Shown: positions 16,895 to 24,635 of the stretch, one piece after another
How positions within the stretch are numbered: the stretch's first letter is position 1
How the letters are laid out: each line of letters starts with the position of its first letter
Source: an uncultured Paracoccus sp.
GTDB lineage: Bacteria > Pseudomonadota > Alphaproteobacteria > Rhodobacterales > Rhodobacteraceae
Direction of reading: 5' to 3'
Length of the DNA: 42,499 bases
Assembly (NCBI RefSeq): GCF_945915435.1
Contig: NZ_CAMEFG010000033.1
Span: 1 to 42,499 of the forward strand
Made by a program: the position numbers and the translations under genes
The notes under the pieces: model-generated
The model's input: the letters and a program-made list of their open reading frames with translations, nothing else
The model's database searches: none
Told to the model about the DNA's origin: nothing

Positions 16895-19165
16895 ATGGAT
16901 ATGCGACACGACGATTTCGACGACCTGCTTGGCGGAACCCCTGAAAAGGAAAGAGCCGTTGCGGCTGGACCCCGCAACGGCTCTGAAATCACACAGGATA
17001 AGATCCTTAGCCAAGAAAATACCGCAATCGCGCCTGACACGCAAGCGTCGGATGATCACGACGACCTGATGGGGGGAAGCCCTGAAGTATCGGCGATTGA
17101 TCTGCCGCTTTCCGTGACCTTGTTCCCGGATCACCACGCCAAGCGGAAGGTCGGCAAGCGGCTGTCCCTTCGCGATCTGGCGGGGGTCGTGAGCAGCAAG
17201 ACAGCGCCCGAAAAGGGCAAGCTGCCCATGGTGAAGCTGGCGACATTCGGCGACGTGAGAACAGAAGCGGAAAGCTATCGCCATGACGGGAACATGCGAC
17301 AGATCACGGGAATCGAGGCTGATTATGACGGCGAATCGCTGAGCGTGGGCGAGGGCGCGGAGAGGCTGAAAGAGGCCGGGATTGCCGCCCTACTATATAG
17401 TAGCGCATCGCATACGCCCGAGCGGCCCCGCTGGCGCGTCATGTGCCCCCTGTCGTCGGCGGTGAATCCATATGAGCGCAAGGCGCTTGTCGCCGCGCTG
17501 AACGGGGCGCTTGGCGGCATTCTTGCACCCGAATCTTTCACTGCCAGCCAAGCCTATTATTATGGCCAGGTGCGGGGGAAGCATCCCGTCGAAACCGCGC
17601 TAGTGGACGGCAAGCCGCTCGATCGGGTGCGCGGGCTGACACCCGTGTATTCAGCCGCGAAGGGCGCCAGCAATGGCAGCACGTCAGGTCAGGGACTTGG
17701 CAAAGGTCGCACGGGCAAGCCTCTTGAGGTGATCGCGTCCGCGCTCATGGCGATCCCGAACGATGGTTCCGCCGACTATAAAGGTACCCTGGAACGCTAC
17801 GGCCTCGCCATGCATGAGGAAGGGCAAGGGGCGCCGGAATACTTTGAAGCCTTCTGCCGATGGGCGGAACAGCATCCCAGGTTCGACTGGAACAAGGAAA
17901 GTGGCCGGTTCGAGGAAGGCCGGGGACTGAGGATGTGCAAGTCGGTCTGGCCCCGGCACAAAGGCAAGGGAACGCCTGACGCAATCGCGGGCTGGTCCAT
18001 CATCAAGGATGCGATCGCGCACGGCTGGGAATTGCCCCCGGCAAGCGACGACGATCTGGGATTCGAGGACCAGGACGGCGACGACTTCGACGACCTGCTG
18101 GGCAGCGGGGCGCCGGAGCAAGCCAAGCCCTCAAGCCGACTCACGTTCCTGTCCCCTGCGGAATGCGTCAGCGCCCCGGCTCGCAGCTATCTCATCAAGG
18201 GCCTGATCGCAGAGCGGGACGTTGCTTGCGTGTTCGGCGCCCCCGGCGCTGGCAAGTCGCTGTTGGCCCCGTTCCTTGGCTATGCTGTCGCCCAAGGCCG
18301 GGAAGCCTTCGGGATGCGGACGAAGCCGGGCAACGTGTTCTATGTCGCGGCTGAGGATGAGCATGGGATGCGGGGGCGTGTCAGGGCATTGCAGCAAGCC
18401 CATGGCGATGCGGACCAGTTCTATCTTGTCGGTGGTGTGTCGAACCTGTTGGCTGCGGACTCGCCGGACCTGAAGGAACTTGCGCGCGCGGTGAAGGCGC
18501 AGCGTCCCAAGCTGATCGTCATTGATACTCTCGCAATGGCCTTCCCCGGCCTGGAAGAGAATAGCGCCGATGCGATGGGGCGGGTTGTCGCTGTGGCCCG
18601 TGCCCTGACGAACTGGGGCGCGGCGGTGGTGTTGATCCATCACGACACGAAATCCGAAGGTGGGACACCGCGCGGGCATTCCGTTCTGAACGGGGCTCTG
18701 GACGTGGCGATTCACGTCAAGCGTGACGACTCGGCCGTCATCAGGGGCAGGCTGACCAAGAACCGCAACGGCACCTGTGATCGCGACATTGCATTCCGCA
18801 TCGTCATTGAAGACGGCGGCGTTGATGAGGATGGCGACCAGATCACCTTGCCGCGTTGCGAGGAACTGAACGCAGCGCAAGCGCCTGCACCTGTAAAGCT
18901 GACGAAAGCCGAACGTGCCGTCATGGACGTGATCCACATTGCGGGCGGCGAAATTCCTGAATCCGAACTGCGGAAGCTGTGCATCGAAGGTCACAGGGTT
19001 TCCACATCAGACAACCAAGAGGCAAAACGGAAGGCGGTTTATCGGGCTCTTGGTGGCCTGGAAGAGAAACGACGAATTGTCATCGAAGGCGGGCACATCA
19101 GCGCGGCAGTCCTATCCCGTTCGATCGAAGGTGAGTTCGAGGAATGCGACGATGATCTGGGTTAA
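16895..19165 (+). CDS. Satellite replication protein: primase-like N-terminus plus RepA-like AAA ATPase
   Basis: This 756-residue protein is placed where satellites carry their replication gene. Residues about 110-250 resemble an archaeo-eukaryotic-type primase segment (GIEADYDG at 139-146 and SASHTPERPRWRV at 170-182). Residues about 420-655 form a RecA/RepA-like ATPase with Walker A GAPGAGKS (448-455), Walker B LIVIDTLA (540-547) and IHHDTKS (581-587). The C-terminus (670-735) looks like a winged helix. An acidic motif is repeated: DDFDDLLGG (6-14), DDHDDLMGG (53-61) and DDFDDLLGSG (396-405); it recurs in the small terminase. It probably unwinds and primes the element's DNA at the repeats that follow the gene. 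The primase call is weaker than the ATPase call. Confidence 0.75.
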   Translation: MDMRHDDFDDLLGGTPEKERAVAAGPRNGSEITQDKILSQENTAIAPDTQASDDHDDLMGGSPEVSAIDLPLSVTLFPDHHAKRKVGKRLSLRDLAGVVSSKTAPEKGKLPMVKLATFGDVRTEAESYRHDGNMRQITGIEADYDGESLSVGEGAERLKEAGIAALLYSSASHTPERPRWRVMCPLSSAVNPYERKALVAALNGALGGILAPESFTASQAYYYGQVRGKHPVETALVDGKPLDRVRGLTPVYSAAKGASNGSTSGQGLGKGRTGKPLEVIASALMAIPNDGSADYKGTLERYGLAMHEEGQGAPEYFEAFCRWAEQHPRFDWNKESGRFEEGRGLRMCKSVWPRHKGKGTPDAIAGWSIIKDAIAHGWELPPASDDDLGFEDQDGDDFDDLLGSGAPEQAKPSSRLTFLSPAECVSAPARSYLIKGLIAERDVACVFGAPGAGKSLLAPFLGYAVAQGREAFGMRTKPGNVFYVAAEDEHGMRGRVRALQQAHGDADQFYLVGGVSNLLAADSPDLKELARAVKAQRPKLIVIDTLAMAFPGLEENSADAMGRVVAVARALTNWGAAVVLIHHDTKSEGGTPRGHSVLNGALDVAIHVKRDDSAVIRGRLTKNRNGTCDRDIAFRIVIEDGGVDEDGDQITLPRCEELNAAQAPAPVKLTKAERAVMDVIHIAGGEIPESELRKLCIEGHRVSTSDNQEAKRKAVYRALGGLEEKRRIVIEGGHISAAVLSRSIEGEFEECDDDLG

Positions 19166-19170
19166 ACCGT

Positions 19171-19278
19171 GGGACATTTGGGACATGTCCCGGACAAATC
19201 CGAAAATGTCCCAAGCGCAAATGGTCGGGGGATCGTGGGACATTTGGGACACACTCCTTAGGAGTGTCCCATTGTCCC
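19171..19278. repeat. Iteron-like GGGACA/TGTCCC array, candidate replication origin
   Basis: Eight copies of one hexamer lie in 108 bp: GGGACA at 19171, 19180, 19237 and 19246, and TGTCCC at 19186, 19207, 19265 and 19273. Two copies of GTGGGACATTTGGGACA (from 19169 and 19235) form the main repeat, and a small hairpin (ACACTCC-TTA-GGAGTGT) lies between. The array starts 5 bp after the replication gene. It fills the first part of a 321-bp non-coding gap (19166-19486). Confidence 0.6.
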
Positions 19279-19301
19279 GTCCCGCCATGACGGAAAATCG
19301 T

Positions 19302-19399
19302 CTCAGATCTAAAATGGCTCAGGATCTAAAATGGATCTCTCGCAATTTTTGGGCCGCGTTCGCTCAGGATCGAAAATGGATCTCTCGCAATCTTTTGGG
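19302..19399 (+). repeat. Imperfect 37-38-bp direct repeats upstream of the small terminase
   Basis: Two long copies (19317-19353 and 19362-19399) share CTCAGGATCNAAAATGG followed by ATCTCTCGCAATNTTTTGGG, and a short partial copy lies at 19302-19316. The repeat contains ATGGATCTC, reminiscent of the true start of the next gene (ATGGATCTGAGC at 19487). The remaining gap to 19486 holds a GC-rich stretch with a short GGGG/CCCC hairpin; I see no gene in it. Confidence 0.7.
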
Positions 19400-19486
19400 T
19401 CCTTCCCCCACCGCCCGGCTTGCGGGGGGCGCAGAGCCCCGGCCCGTCAGGCTTCACAGAATTTTTGAGACAAGGATTTCTGGGAA

Positions 19487-20080
19487 ATGGATCTGAGCGC
19501 ATTTGACGATCTGAACGAATTTGATGACCTGCTCGGCGGTGGCGGCGATTCCGCTGTTCGGGCCGCCCTCGCCCCAGACGACCCCCTACCGCCAGCCAGT
19601 GGGCAGCACAGCCAGCCGCAGACCATCCACGAAAGCGACCTGGCCGCGCTTCTGGGCATCACCCGGCAGGCTGTGGGCGAGAAGGTCCGTTCCGGCATCC
19701 TGAAGCGAACAGGTCGCGCGCTTTACATCTACCCCGAGGCGGTGCGGGACTATTGCGCGCATCTGCGGGAACACGCGGGCCGAGCGGGGCGCCCTTCGGC
19801 AACAGGCGACAGCCTCGAACTGAAGGCCGAGAAGTTGCGCCTCACGAAAGCGCAGGCAGATGCTCAGGAAACAAAAGTCGCAAAGGAACGCGGCGAACTG
19901 GTGCCTGTCGCTGACACGCTCAGGGAATGGCAGGCCGTCTTGCGGGACATTCGCGCCGCCATGCTGGCCGTGCCCAGCCAATTCGCCAGCACGCAACCGC
20001 ACCTGACGGTGCATGACATTGAAGCCCTCACTCTGGAAAACAAACGCGCCTTGGAGGGGCTTGCAGATGGGAACGCTTGA
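19487..20080 (+). CDS. Terminase small subunit (Nu1-like)
   Basis: This 197-residue protein recognises phage-type DNA for packaging. Residues about 45-85 form a winged helix-turn-helix (ESDLAALLGITRQAVGEKVRSG) like that of lambda Nu1. A charged helical segment (about 105-135) and a C-terminal region likely to bind the large subunit follow. The N-terminus carries the acidic motif EFDDLLGGGG (11-20) also found in the satellite replication protein. It overlaps the large subunit start by 14 bp. A satellite with its own small terminase would package its own genome selectively. Confidence 0.8.
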   Translation: MDLSAFDDLNEFDDLLGGGGDSAVRAALAPDDPLPPASGQHSQPQTIHESDLAALLGITRQAVGEKVRSGILKRTGRALYIYPEAVRDYCAHLREHAGRAGRPSATGDSLELKAEKLRLTKAQADAQETKVAKERGELVPVADTLREWQAVLRDIRAAMLAVPSQFASTQPHLTVHDIEALTLENKRALEGLADGNA

Positions 20081-21830
20081 GAAACTGCGCCAAGATGCGC
20101 TGGAGTCGTTGCGCCCGCCGCCCTCGATCCCGCTTTCGGAATGGATCGAGGATAACGTGCATCTGCCGCAGACCGCTTCCGCCACACCTGGCAAGATGCG
20201 CCTTTGGAAATTTCAGGAAGGGATTGCCGACGCTTTCACAGACCCCGGCATAAACGAAATCATCGTCAGAAAATCGGCCCGCGTGGGTTTCTCGCAACTG
20301 CTCACGGGCTTCATCGCTTACACGGTCGCGACAAACCCGTGCCCGATCCTCGCGACCCAGCCGACGCAGGACGACAGCCGGGCTTTCAGCGTTGATATCG
20401 AAGCCATGTTTGAGGCCAGCCCCGCTTTGCGGGGGATGATCAGCGACGGCGCCGACGACAGCGGCAGATCCACGCTGATGCGCCGTTTGTTCGGGGGCGG
20501 TTCGCTCGAGTTCCTCAGCGCGTCCAGCCCCCGCGCCTTCCGCCGCAAGCTGGGCAAGGTATGTATCGGGGACGAAATCGCCGCATATGAGGTGAGCGAG
20601 GAAGGCTCGATTCTCGATCTTTTGCGGATGCGCTCGCAAACTTATCGTGACAGAAAAATCATTTTCGGAGGCACCCCGATATTCAAGGGCGATGCCGTCG
20701 AGTCCCTCTATGAGGACTCCGACCAGCGCGTGTTCGAGGTGCAATGCGTCGAATGCCGCGACTTCGCGGAAATCGAATGGAAGCACCTGGAATTCGACCC
20801 GCAGGACATCGACAAGGGCGTGAATTGGGTTTGCCCTTGCTGTGGCAGCGTGGTCCCTGAAAATCGAAAAGCCGAAATGGTGGCGAATGGCCGATGGCGG
20901 GCGACAAATCCCGAGAACAAGAGTCGAGCCGGATTCAAACTCAATTCACTTGTCAGCCCGCATTGGAACGCCCGGTGGACCGTGATTGCCTCGGAATTTC
21001 TGAAGGCCAAGTCCGATCCCGCCGCCCTGCAAGCATGGACAAACCTTTTGCTTGGCGAGGGATGGGAACAGACTGGCGAAGGAATCAGCGAATCCGCCCT
21101 GACGCTTGTTCCGGCCAGCCTGGAAGCCATCCCCGAGCCCGCACTTTACCTGACGGGCGGTTGCGACGTGCAGGCCGACCGCCTCGAACTGTCAACCATC
21201 GCGTGGGATGCCGAGGGGCGCGGCACGGTGCTTGGGCATGAAATCATTTATGGCGACCCGCTCGAGAATGAAGTTTGGATTGCGCTTGCCGACCTTATTG
21301 CCCGTCGCTTCCCGCATTCCCGCGGCGGGACAATCGGCTATGACAAGGTGCTGTGCGATGCGGGTGACGGCGTGCGGGCTTCAGCAATCTACGGCTTTTG
21401 CCGTGGCCGCGCGCCGCTTGTGTTCGCGTCAAAGGGCGTGAGCGGATGGAAACAGCCGCCCGTCACGATGGGCAAGGCTTCTGACAAGTCGATTCGCCTA
21501 CAGTTGCTGGGCGTGGATGGGCTGAAGGATCGCGTTCACCGCATGGCGTCGTCCGGTGCGCTGCAATTCTCGGAAAGTCTGCCGCCCGGCTATTGGGAAC
21601 AGATCGCAGGCGAGGAAATCCGGGTGAAATACAGCCGCGGTTTTGCCGTCCGGGAATGGCATCAGGTCACGGGCCGCAGATCGGAAGGGCTCGACTGCGC
21701 GGTGATGGCGCTGGCGGCAAAGCATCTGATCCACTGGAATCCAGATCGGCGGGCGGAAGAACTGTCATCTGCCGCCGCGCCTAAGAAAGCACCTGCCGTT
21801 ATTCGGAGTCGTTGGTTGACGGGCGGGTGA
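20067..21830 (+). CDS. Terminase large subunit (GpA family)
   Basis: This 587-residue protein is the packaging motor and nuclease. The ATPase part has a variant Walker A (KSARVGFS, 69-76), as in the lambda gpA group, and a Walker B ending in CIGDE (166-170). A zinc-finger-like set follows (Cys227, Cys230, then Cys256, Cys258 and Cys259), and the C-terminal nuclease region is expected from about residue 360. The start 20067 (MGTLEK) has GAGGGG at 20054-20059; the longer frame overlaps the small subunit further. It ends just inside a convergent small ORF. Confidence 0.9.
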   Translation: MGTLEKLRQDALESLRPPPSIPLSEWIEDNVHLPQTASATPGKMRLWKFQEGIADAFTDPGINEIIVRKSARVGFSQLLTGFIAYTVATNPCPILATQPTQDDSRAFSVDIEAMFEASPALRGMISDGADDSGRSTLMRRLFGGGSLEFLSASSPRAFRRKLGKVCIGDEIAAYEVSEEGSILDLLRMRSQTYRDRKIIFGGTPIFKGDAVESLYEDSDQRVFEVQCVECRDFAEIEWKHLEFDPQDIDKGVNWVCPCCGSVVPENRKAEMVANGRWRATNPENKSRAGFKLNSLVSPHWNARWTVIASEFLKAKSDPAALQAWTNLLLGEGWEQTGEGISESALTLVPASLEAIPEPALYLTGGCDVQADRLELSTIAWDAEGRGTVLGHEIIYGDPLENEVWIALADLIARRFPHSRGGTIGYDKVLCDAGDGVRASAIYGFCRGRAPLVFASKGVSGWKQPPVTMGKASDKSIRLQLLGVDGLKDRVHRMASSGALQFSESLPPGYWEQIAGEEIRVKYSRGFAVREWHQVTGRRSEGLDCAVMALAAKHLIHWNPDRRAEELSSAAAPKKAPAVIRSRWLTGG

Positions 21831-22044
21831 GAGGGCTGCGGATTGCGTCACCTTGAAGAAAGGGGCGTGCCGCAACTGCGGCGCCGGTAGTCCTCTTATA
21901 ATCTAATGTGAAATAATGGTCTTTCGGTTTCTGCCCGTCCTCAATCTCTTCGCCGACCTGATGGCATCGATAAAACTTTCCGTGCAATGTCTCGACCACA
22001 ATATATTCGTGCCCGTCGCCTGGTTCAAATGTCATTGAAGGCAT
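21799..22044 (-). CDS. Hypothetical satellite protein (81 residues)
   Basis: I do not recognise this protein. It has a mixed alpha/beta look with HEYIVVETLHGKFYRCHQVGEE near the N-terminus and no membrane segment. ATG 22044 is preceded by a GGAG at modest distance. It runs opposite to the packaging genes, overlaps the 3' end of the large terminase by 32 bp, and lies 63 bp downstream of another small reverse gene. The two may form an operon. Accessory genes in this position of satellites often affect helper phages or the host, but nothing in the sequence shows that here. Confidence 0.5.
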   Translation of the reverse strand: MPSMTFEPGDGHEYIVVETLHGKFYRCHQVGEEIEDGQKPKDHYFTLDYKRTTGAAVAARPFLQGDAIRSPLTRPSTNDSE

Positions 22045-22107
22045 CTTTCTATCTCCATACTGGCCCGCTCAGCCTGCCACGCATCTGCACAACCGCAAAG
22101 CGATTCG

Positions 22108-22398
22108 TCACCGCCGAATCTCAATGTAAGGCATCACGCCGTTCAGCAGCGTGTTGCGGACATTCCCCGCAGTCAGCGCCGCATCATCGTCGCCGATGTC
22201 GGCAACGTCCGGGCTGGACGCATAGAACGGCAGGCTCATAAACTTGTCGCCGCTGCGCCCGACCGCCAGGCAGGCGTGCCAGCCCTCTGCCGAGCGCCCA
22301 CGGAATTGTATCCGGCGCTCTTCCGCCGTTGCGGGGCGCAACCACCATCGGCGGGCCGGGAAGCGTTTTGCGAAACGGCGATCTATCTTGGCGGGCAT
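22108..22398 (-). CDS. Hypothetical satellite protein (96 residues)
   Basis: I do not recognise a family. The N-terminus is strongly basic (KIDRRFAKRFPARRWW), while the rest is mixed with a short acidic DIGDDDA segment near residue 68. GGAAGGA lies about 6 bases before ATG 22398, a good ribosome site, which supports a real gene. It would be transcribed with the 81-residue gene that follows. A DNA- or RNA-binding role is possible from the basic start, but this is a guess. Confidence 0.55.
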   Translation of the reverse strand: MPAKIDRRFAKRFPARRWWLRPATAEERRIQFRGRSAEGWHACLAVGRSGDKFMSLPFYASSPDVADIGDDDAALTAGNVRNTLLNGVMPYIEIRR

Positions 22399-22429
22399 GG
22401 GGCGTCCTTCCGTGGGCTTTCACTGAATC

Positions 22430-22466
22430 AAAAACCCCCCGGCGCGTCGCAGACGCCGAGGGGTTT
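22430..22466 (-). terminator. Intrinsic terminator on the reverse strand
   Basis: The reverse strand reads AAACCCC-TC-GGCG, a 9-base loop, CGCC-GG-GGGG and then TTTTT. The stem has one 2x2 internal loop and is followed by a clear T-run. It would end a transcript coming leftwards from the divergent promoter at 22643-22684, before the two reverse genes. On the plus strand the T-run is interrupted. Confidence 0.6.
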
Positions 22467-22558
22467 CTTGCCGATGCGGTTCGGAGGACAGGTCTTGTCG
22501 CCGCATCAGCGGTCCCAACGCGCGTTACCGCCAAGAAAGCACACGCCGGGATTGGCTT

Positions 22559-22586
22559 GGATCGGGCGAGCGGTCCCGCCCGATCC
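22559..22586. terminator. Perfect 10-bp hairpin in the 22399-22720 gap
   Basis: GGATCGGGCG (22559-22568) and its exact complement (22577-22586) enclose an 8-base loop; TTTC follows on the plus strand. It could be a weak terminator or the body of a structured leader or small RNA. Otherwise the 322-bp gap holds the reverse terminator at 22430 and the divergent operator; I see no convincing gene. Confidence 0.45.
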
Positions 22587-22631
22587 TTTCATGCAAAGGA
22601 GAAATCCAGCTTTGGAACCCTGGATAACACC

Positions 22632-22695
22632 TGTATGCACCATCTGACATGCCGCGTCAATACATATTGACTCGGCATGTCAGATAGATTAGAAG
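22632..22695. promoter_or_regulatory. 42-bp palindromic operator with divergent promoters
   Basis: Bases 22643-22684 read TCTGACATGCCG-C-GTCAATA-CA-TATTGAC-T-CGGCATGTCAGA, a near-perfect palindrome: only one arm pair (C/T) and the central two bases break the symmetry. Each inner arm holds a -35 box. Plus strand: TTGACT (22667-22672), 17 bp, TAGAAG (22690-22695), leading to the gene at 22721. Minus strand: TTGACG (22660-22655), 17 bp, CATACA (22637-22632). A dimeric or tetrameric regulator bound here could block both promoters. Confidence 0.65.
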
Positions 22696-22720
22696 CACAT
22701 CATGTCGAAAAGGTGCGCTC

Positions 22721-23281
22721 ATGAACATGACCCTGAATTTTCTTGATGTTGCTGGCGTGATCGCCGATGTGGATCGCGTCCCCGGAAAGCTTGTGCCGAC
22801 GCTTCTGCGACGCATCCGCGTTTTTGACACCAAGAACCTGATCCAAGTCTATCGCGAGGAAACCGGACGGCGTGAGGGACGGCTTGATATCGTCGGCGCT
22901 TGCATGGCGCGGGTTCACTCCGAACTGATCGACTTCGGCCTTGACGCCGAGACCTTGCGCCGCCTGCGGGAGTTTTTCGACCGTGGCAAGGATGTGGGAC
23001 CGTCCGCATTCACGAGCGCGATTGACGCCGTAAAAGACGGGAAGCCTGTGACTCTGGAAGTTGCGCTGCGTCAGCGCCCCGAGCCGTGGAACAAGTGGCA
23101 CGCCTTCCGCATGGACGGCCATACCGTGAAAAGCGAACGCGCGACCCGTGTGGCGGCAGAACTCGACAAAGCGGAAGGCATTGTCGATCGGGCTGTTCTG
23201 ACGATCGACCTTCAGATGCTGCTGGGCGAATTCATCAAGGCTTTTGAATTCGCCTCGGCGACCTCGCAAGCCGAGGACTGA
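22721..23281 (+). CDS. Putative MerR-like regulator of the satellite head operon
   Basis: This 186-residue protein has no clear family. The N-terminal 85 residues look like a divergent MerR-type DNA-binding domain: a helix-rich start, a central RRIRVFDTKNL, REETGRREGRLDIVG in the place of the wing, then SELIDFGLDAETLRRLREFF. It is the first gene after the 42-bp palindrome and ends 4 bp before the portal, so it is in position to control itself and the head genes. An alternative is a structural or packaging accessory protein. ATG 22721 has AAAAGG about 8 bases upstream. Confidence 0.4.
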   Translation: MNMTLNFLDVAGVIADVDRVPGKLVPTLLRRIRVFDTKNLIQVYREETGRREGRLDIVGACMARVHSELIDFGLDAETLRRLREFFDRGKDVGPSAFTSAIDAVKDGKPVTLEVALRQRPEPWNKWHAFRMDGHTVKSERATRVAAELDKAEGIVDRAVLTIDLQMLLGEFIKAFEFASATSQAED

Positions 23282-23285
23282 CCCC

Positions 23286-24635
23286 ATGGGCATTCTGTCC
23301 CGCCTTCTGAACCGCAACACTGCCGCACCCGCTCAGGTTCGCAGCTATGACGCTGCAACGCCTGCCCGCACCCGGTTCAACGGCGGGGCGAACCGTTTCA
23401 GCAGCTACGGGCCAGAGACGGTTGCCGCCGCCCCCTCGATCCGCAGCCGGGCACGCCATGCGGCTGAGAACAACAGTCTTGCCGTGTCGGCGATCGCCGC
23501 GTGGATCGACGCCACCATAGGCGCGGGCATCATCCCGACCAGCCAGCACCCCGACCCCGAGACGCGGGCGCTACTGGACGCCTATTTCCTGAAATGGGCC
23601 AGGCGTGCTGATGCCAGCGGACGGGGCGATTACTGGAGCCTGCAAGCCGCTGTGGTGAAGTCGCAGCGCATCGGCGGCGAAGCGTTCCTGCTGTGGCGCG
23701 GCGACAAGCTGTTGCACCTGCCACCCGAGCAACTGGCCGATCTGACCACAGACACGATCGCGGCAGGCGTGGAACTGAACGACGATGGTGCGGCAGTCGC
23801 CTATCACGTTCACCCGATCCGGCCCGATGCGTTGCAGGCGACCTATGCGCCGCCCATCAGAATCGACGCCAGCGACATGTTGCACATCTTCGAACCGGCA
23901 GGGCCGGGCGCCGTCCGTGGCGTCAGCCCGCTTGCGCCTGTCCTGCTGCTGCTGGCCGAACTGGACGGGGCCGAGGACGCGCTGTTGACGCAAACCAAAA
24001 CCGCCGCGCTGCTATCGGTGATTTTGACGAACCAGAACGATATGACGGGCGAAGATCCTTTGCAGGATGGGCAGGGCCTTGAACCAGGTGCGGTTCTGCG
24101 TCTGCCAGGCAACTGGAACGTCTCGACCGTCGCACCGCAGCAAAGCCAGCAGGCGGGCGAGTTCCTGCGCCACCTGACTCACCGCATTGCGGCAGGCGTG
24201 GGCGTTCCCGTCTGGCTGGTGACAAGCGATGTGTCGCAGGCCAACTATTCCTCCTTGCGCGCTGCGCTGGTGGCGTTCCGTCAGCGCGTCGAGCGGTATC
24301 AATTCCAGACGCTTGCGCCTCAATTCCTTGATCACGTCTGGCGCCGTGTCGCCACCATGGCCGCGCTCGAACATGGGTTGACGATCGACGACGATCTTTT
24401 CGCAGTCGAGCATATCCCGCCCGCCCAGCCTTGGGTTGATCCACAGAAGGATGCCCGCGCCACGATCGAGCAAATGGAAGCCGGACTCATGTCCCGCCGT
24501 CAGGCCGTCGCTGCCTTGGGATATTCGGTCGAAAAGCTGGATGCCGAAATCGCCGCCGATCGCGCGCGCGAGTCCGCTCTGGGCCTGTCTTTCAATCAAC
24601 ATTTTGTTGACCAAAAGGCGAGTATCGATGAGTAA
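23286..24635 (+). CDS. Phage portal protein (lambda type)
   Basis: This 449-residue protein forms the ring at the head vertex through which DNA enters. Features of lambda-type portals are visible: the RSRARHAAENNSLAVSAI region (about 53-70), the conserved GGEAFLLWR stretch (about 123-131), MLHIFEPAGPGAVRGVSPLAP (about 199-219), and the C-terminal PWVDPQKDARATIEQMEAGLMSRRQ region. ATG 23286 follows the previous stop by 4 bp. The stop overlaps the start of the protease-capsid gene (ATGAGTAA, 24628-24635), showing tight coupling of the head genes. Confidence 0.9.
   Translation: MGILSRLLNRNTAAPAQVRSYDAATPARTRFNGGANRFSSYGPETVAAAPSIRSRARHAAENNSLAVSAIAAWIDATIGAGIIPTSQHPDPETRALLDAYFLKWARRADASGRGDYWSLQAAVVKSQRIGGEAFLLWRGDKLLHLPPEQLADLTTDTIAAGVELNDDGAAVAYHVHPIRPDALQATYAPPIRIDASDMLHIFEPAGPGAVRGVSPLAPVLLLLAELDGAEDALLTQTKTAALLSVILTNQNDMTGEDPLQDGQGLEPGAVLRLPGNWNVSTVAPQQSQQAGEFLRHLTHRIAAGVGVPVWLVTSDVSQANYSSLRAALVAFRQRVERYQFQTLAPQFLDHVWRRVATMAALEHGLTIDDDLFAVEHIPPAQPWVDPQKDARATIEQMEAGLMSRRQAVAALGYSVEKLDAEIAADRARESALGLSFNQHFVDQKASIDE

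Noticed and set aside
22329..22670. Plus-strand frames in the gap before the palindrome
   Set aside because: They pass through two hairpins, have no proper ribosome site and show no protein-like composition; the interval looks regulatory.
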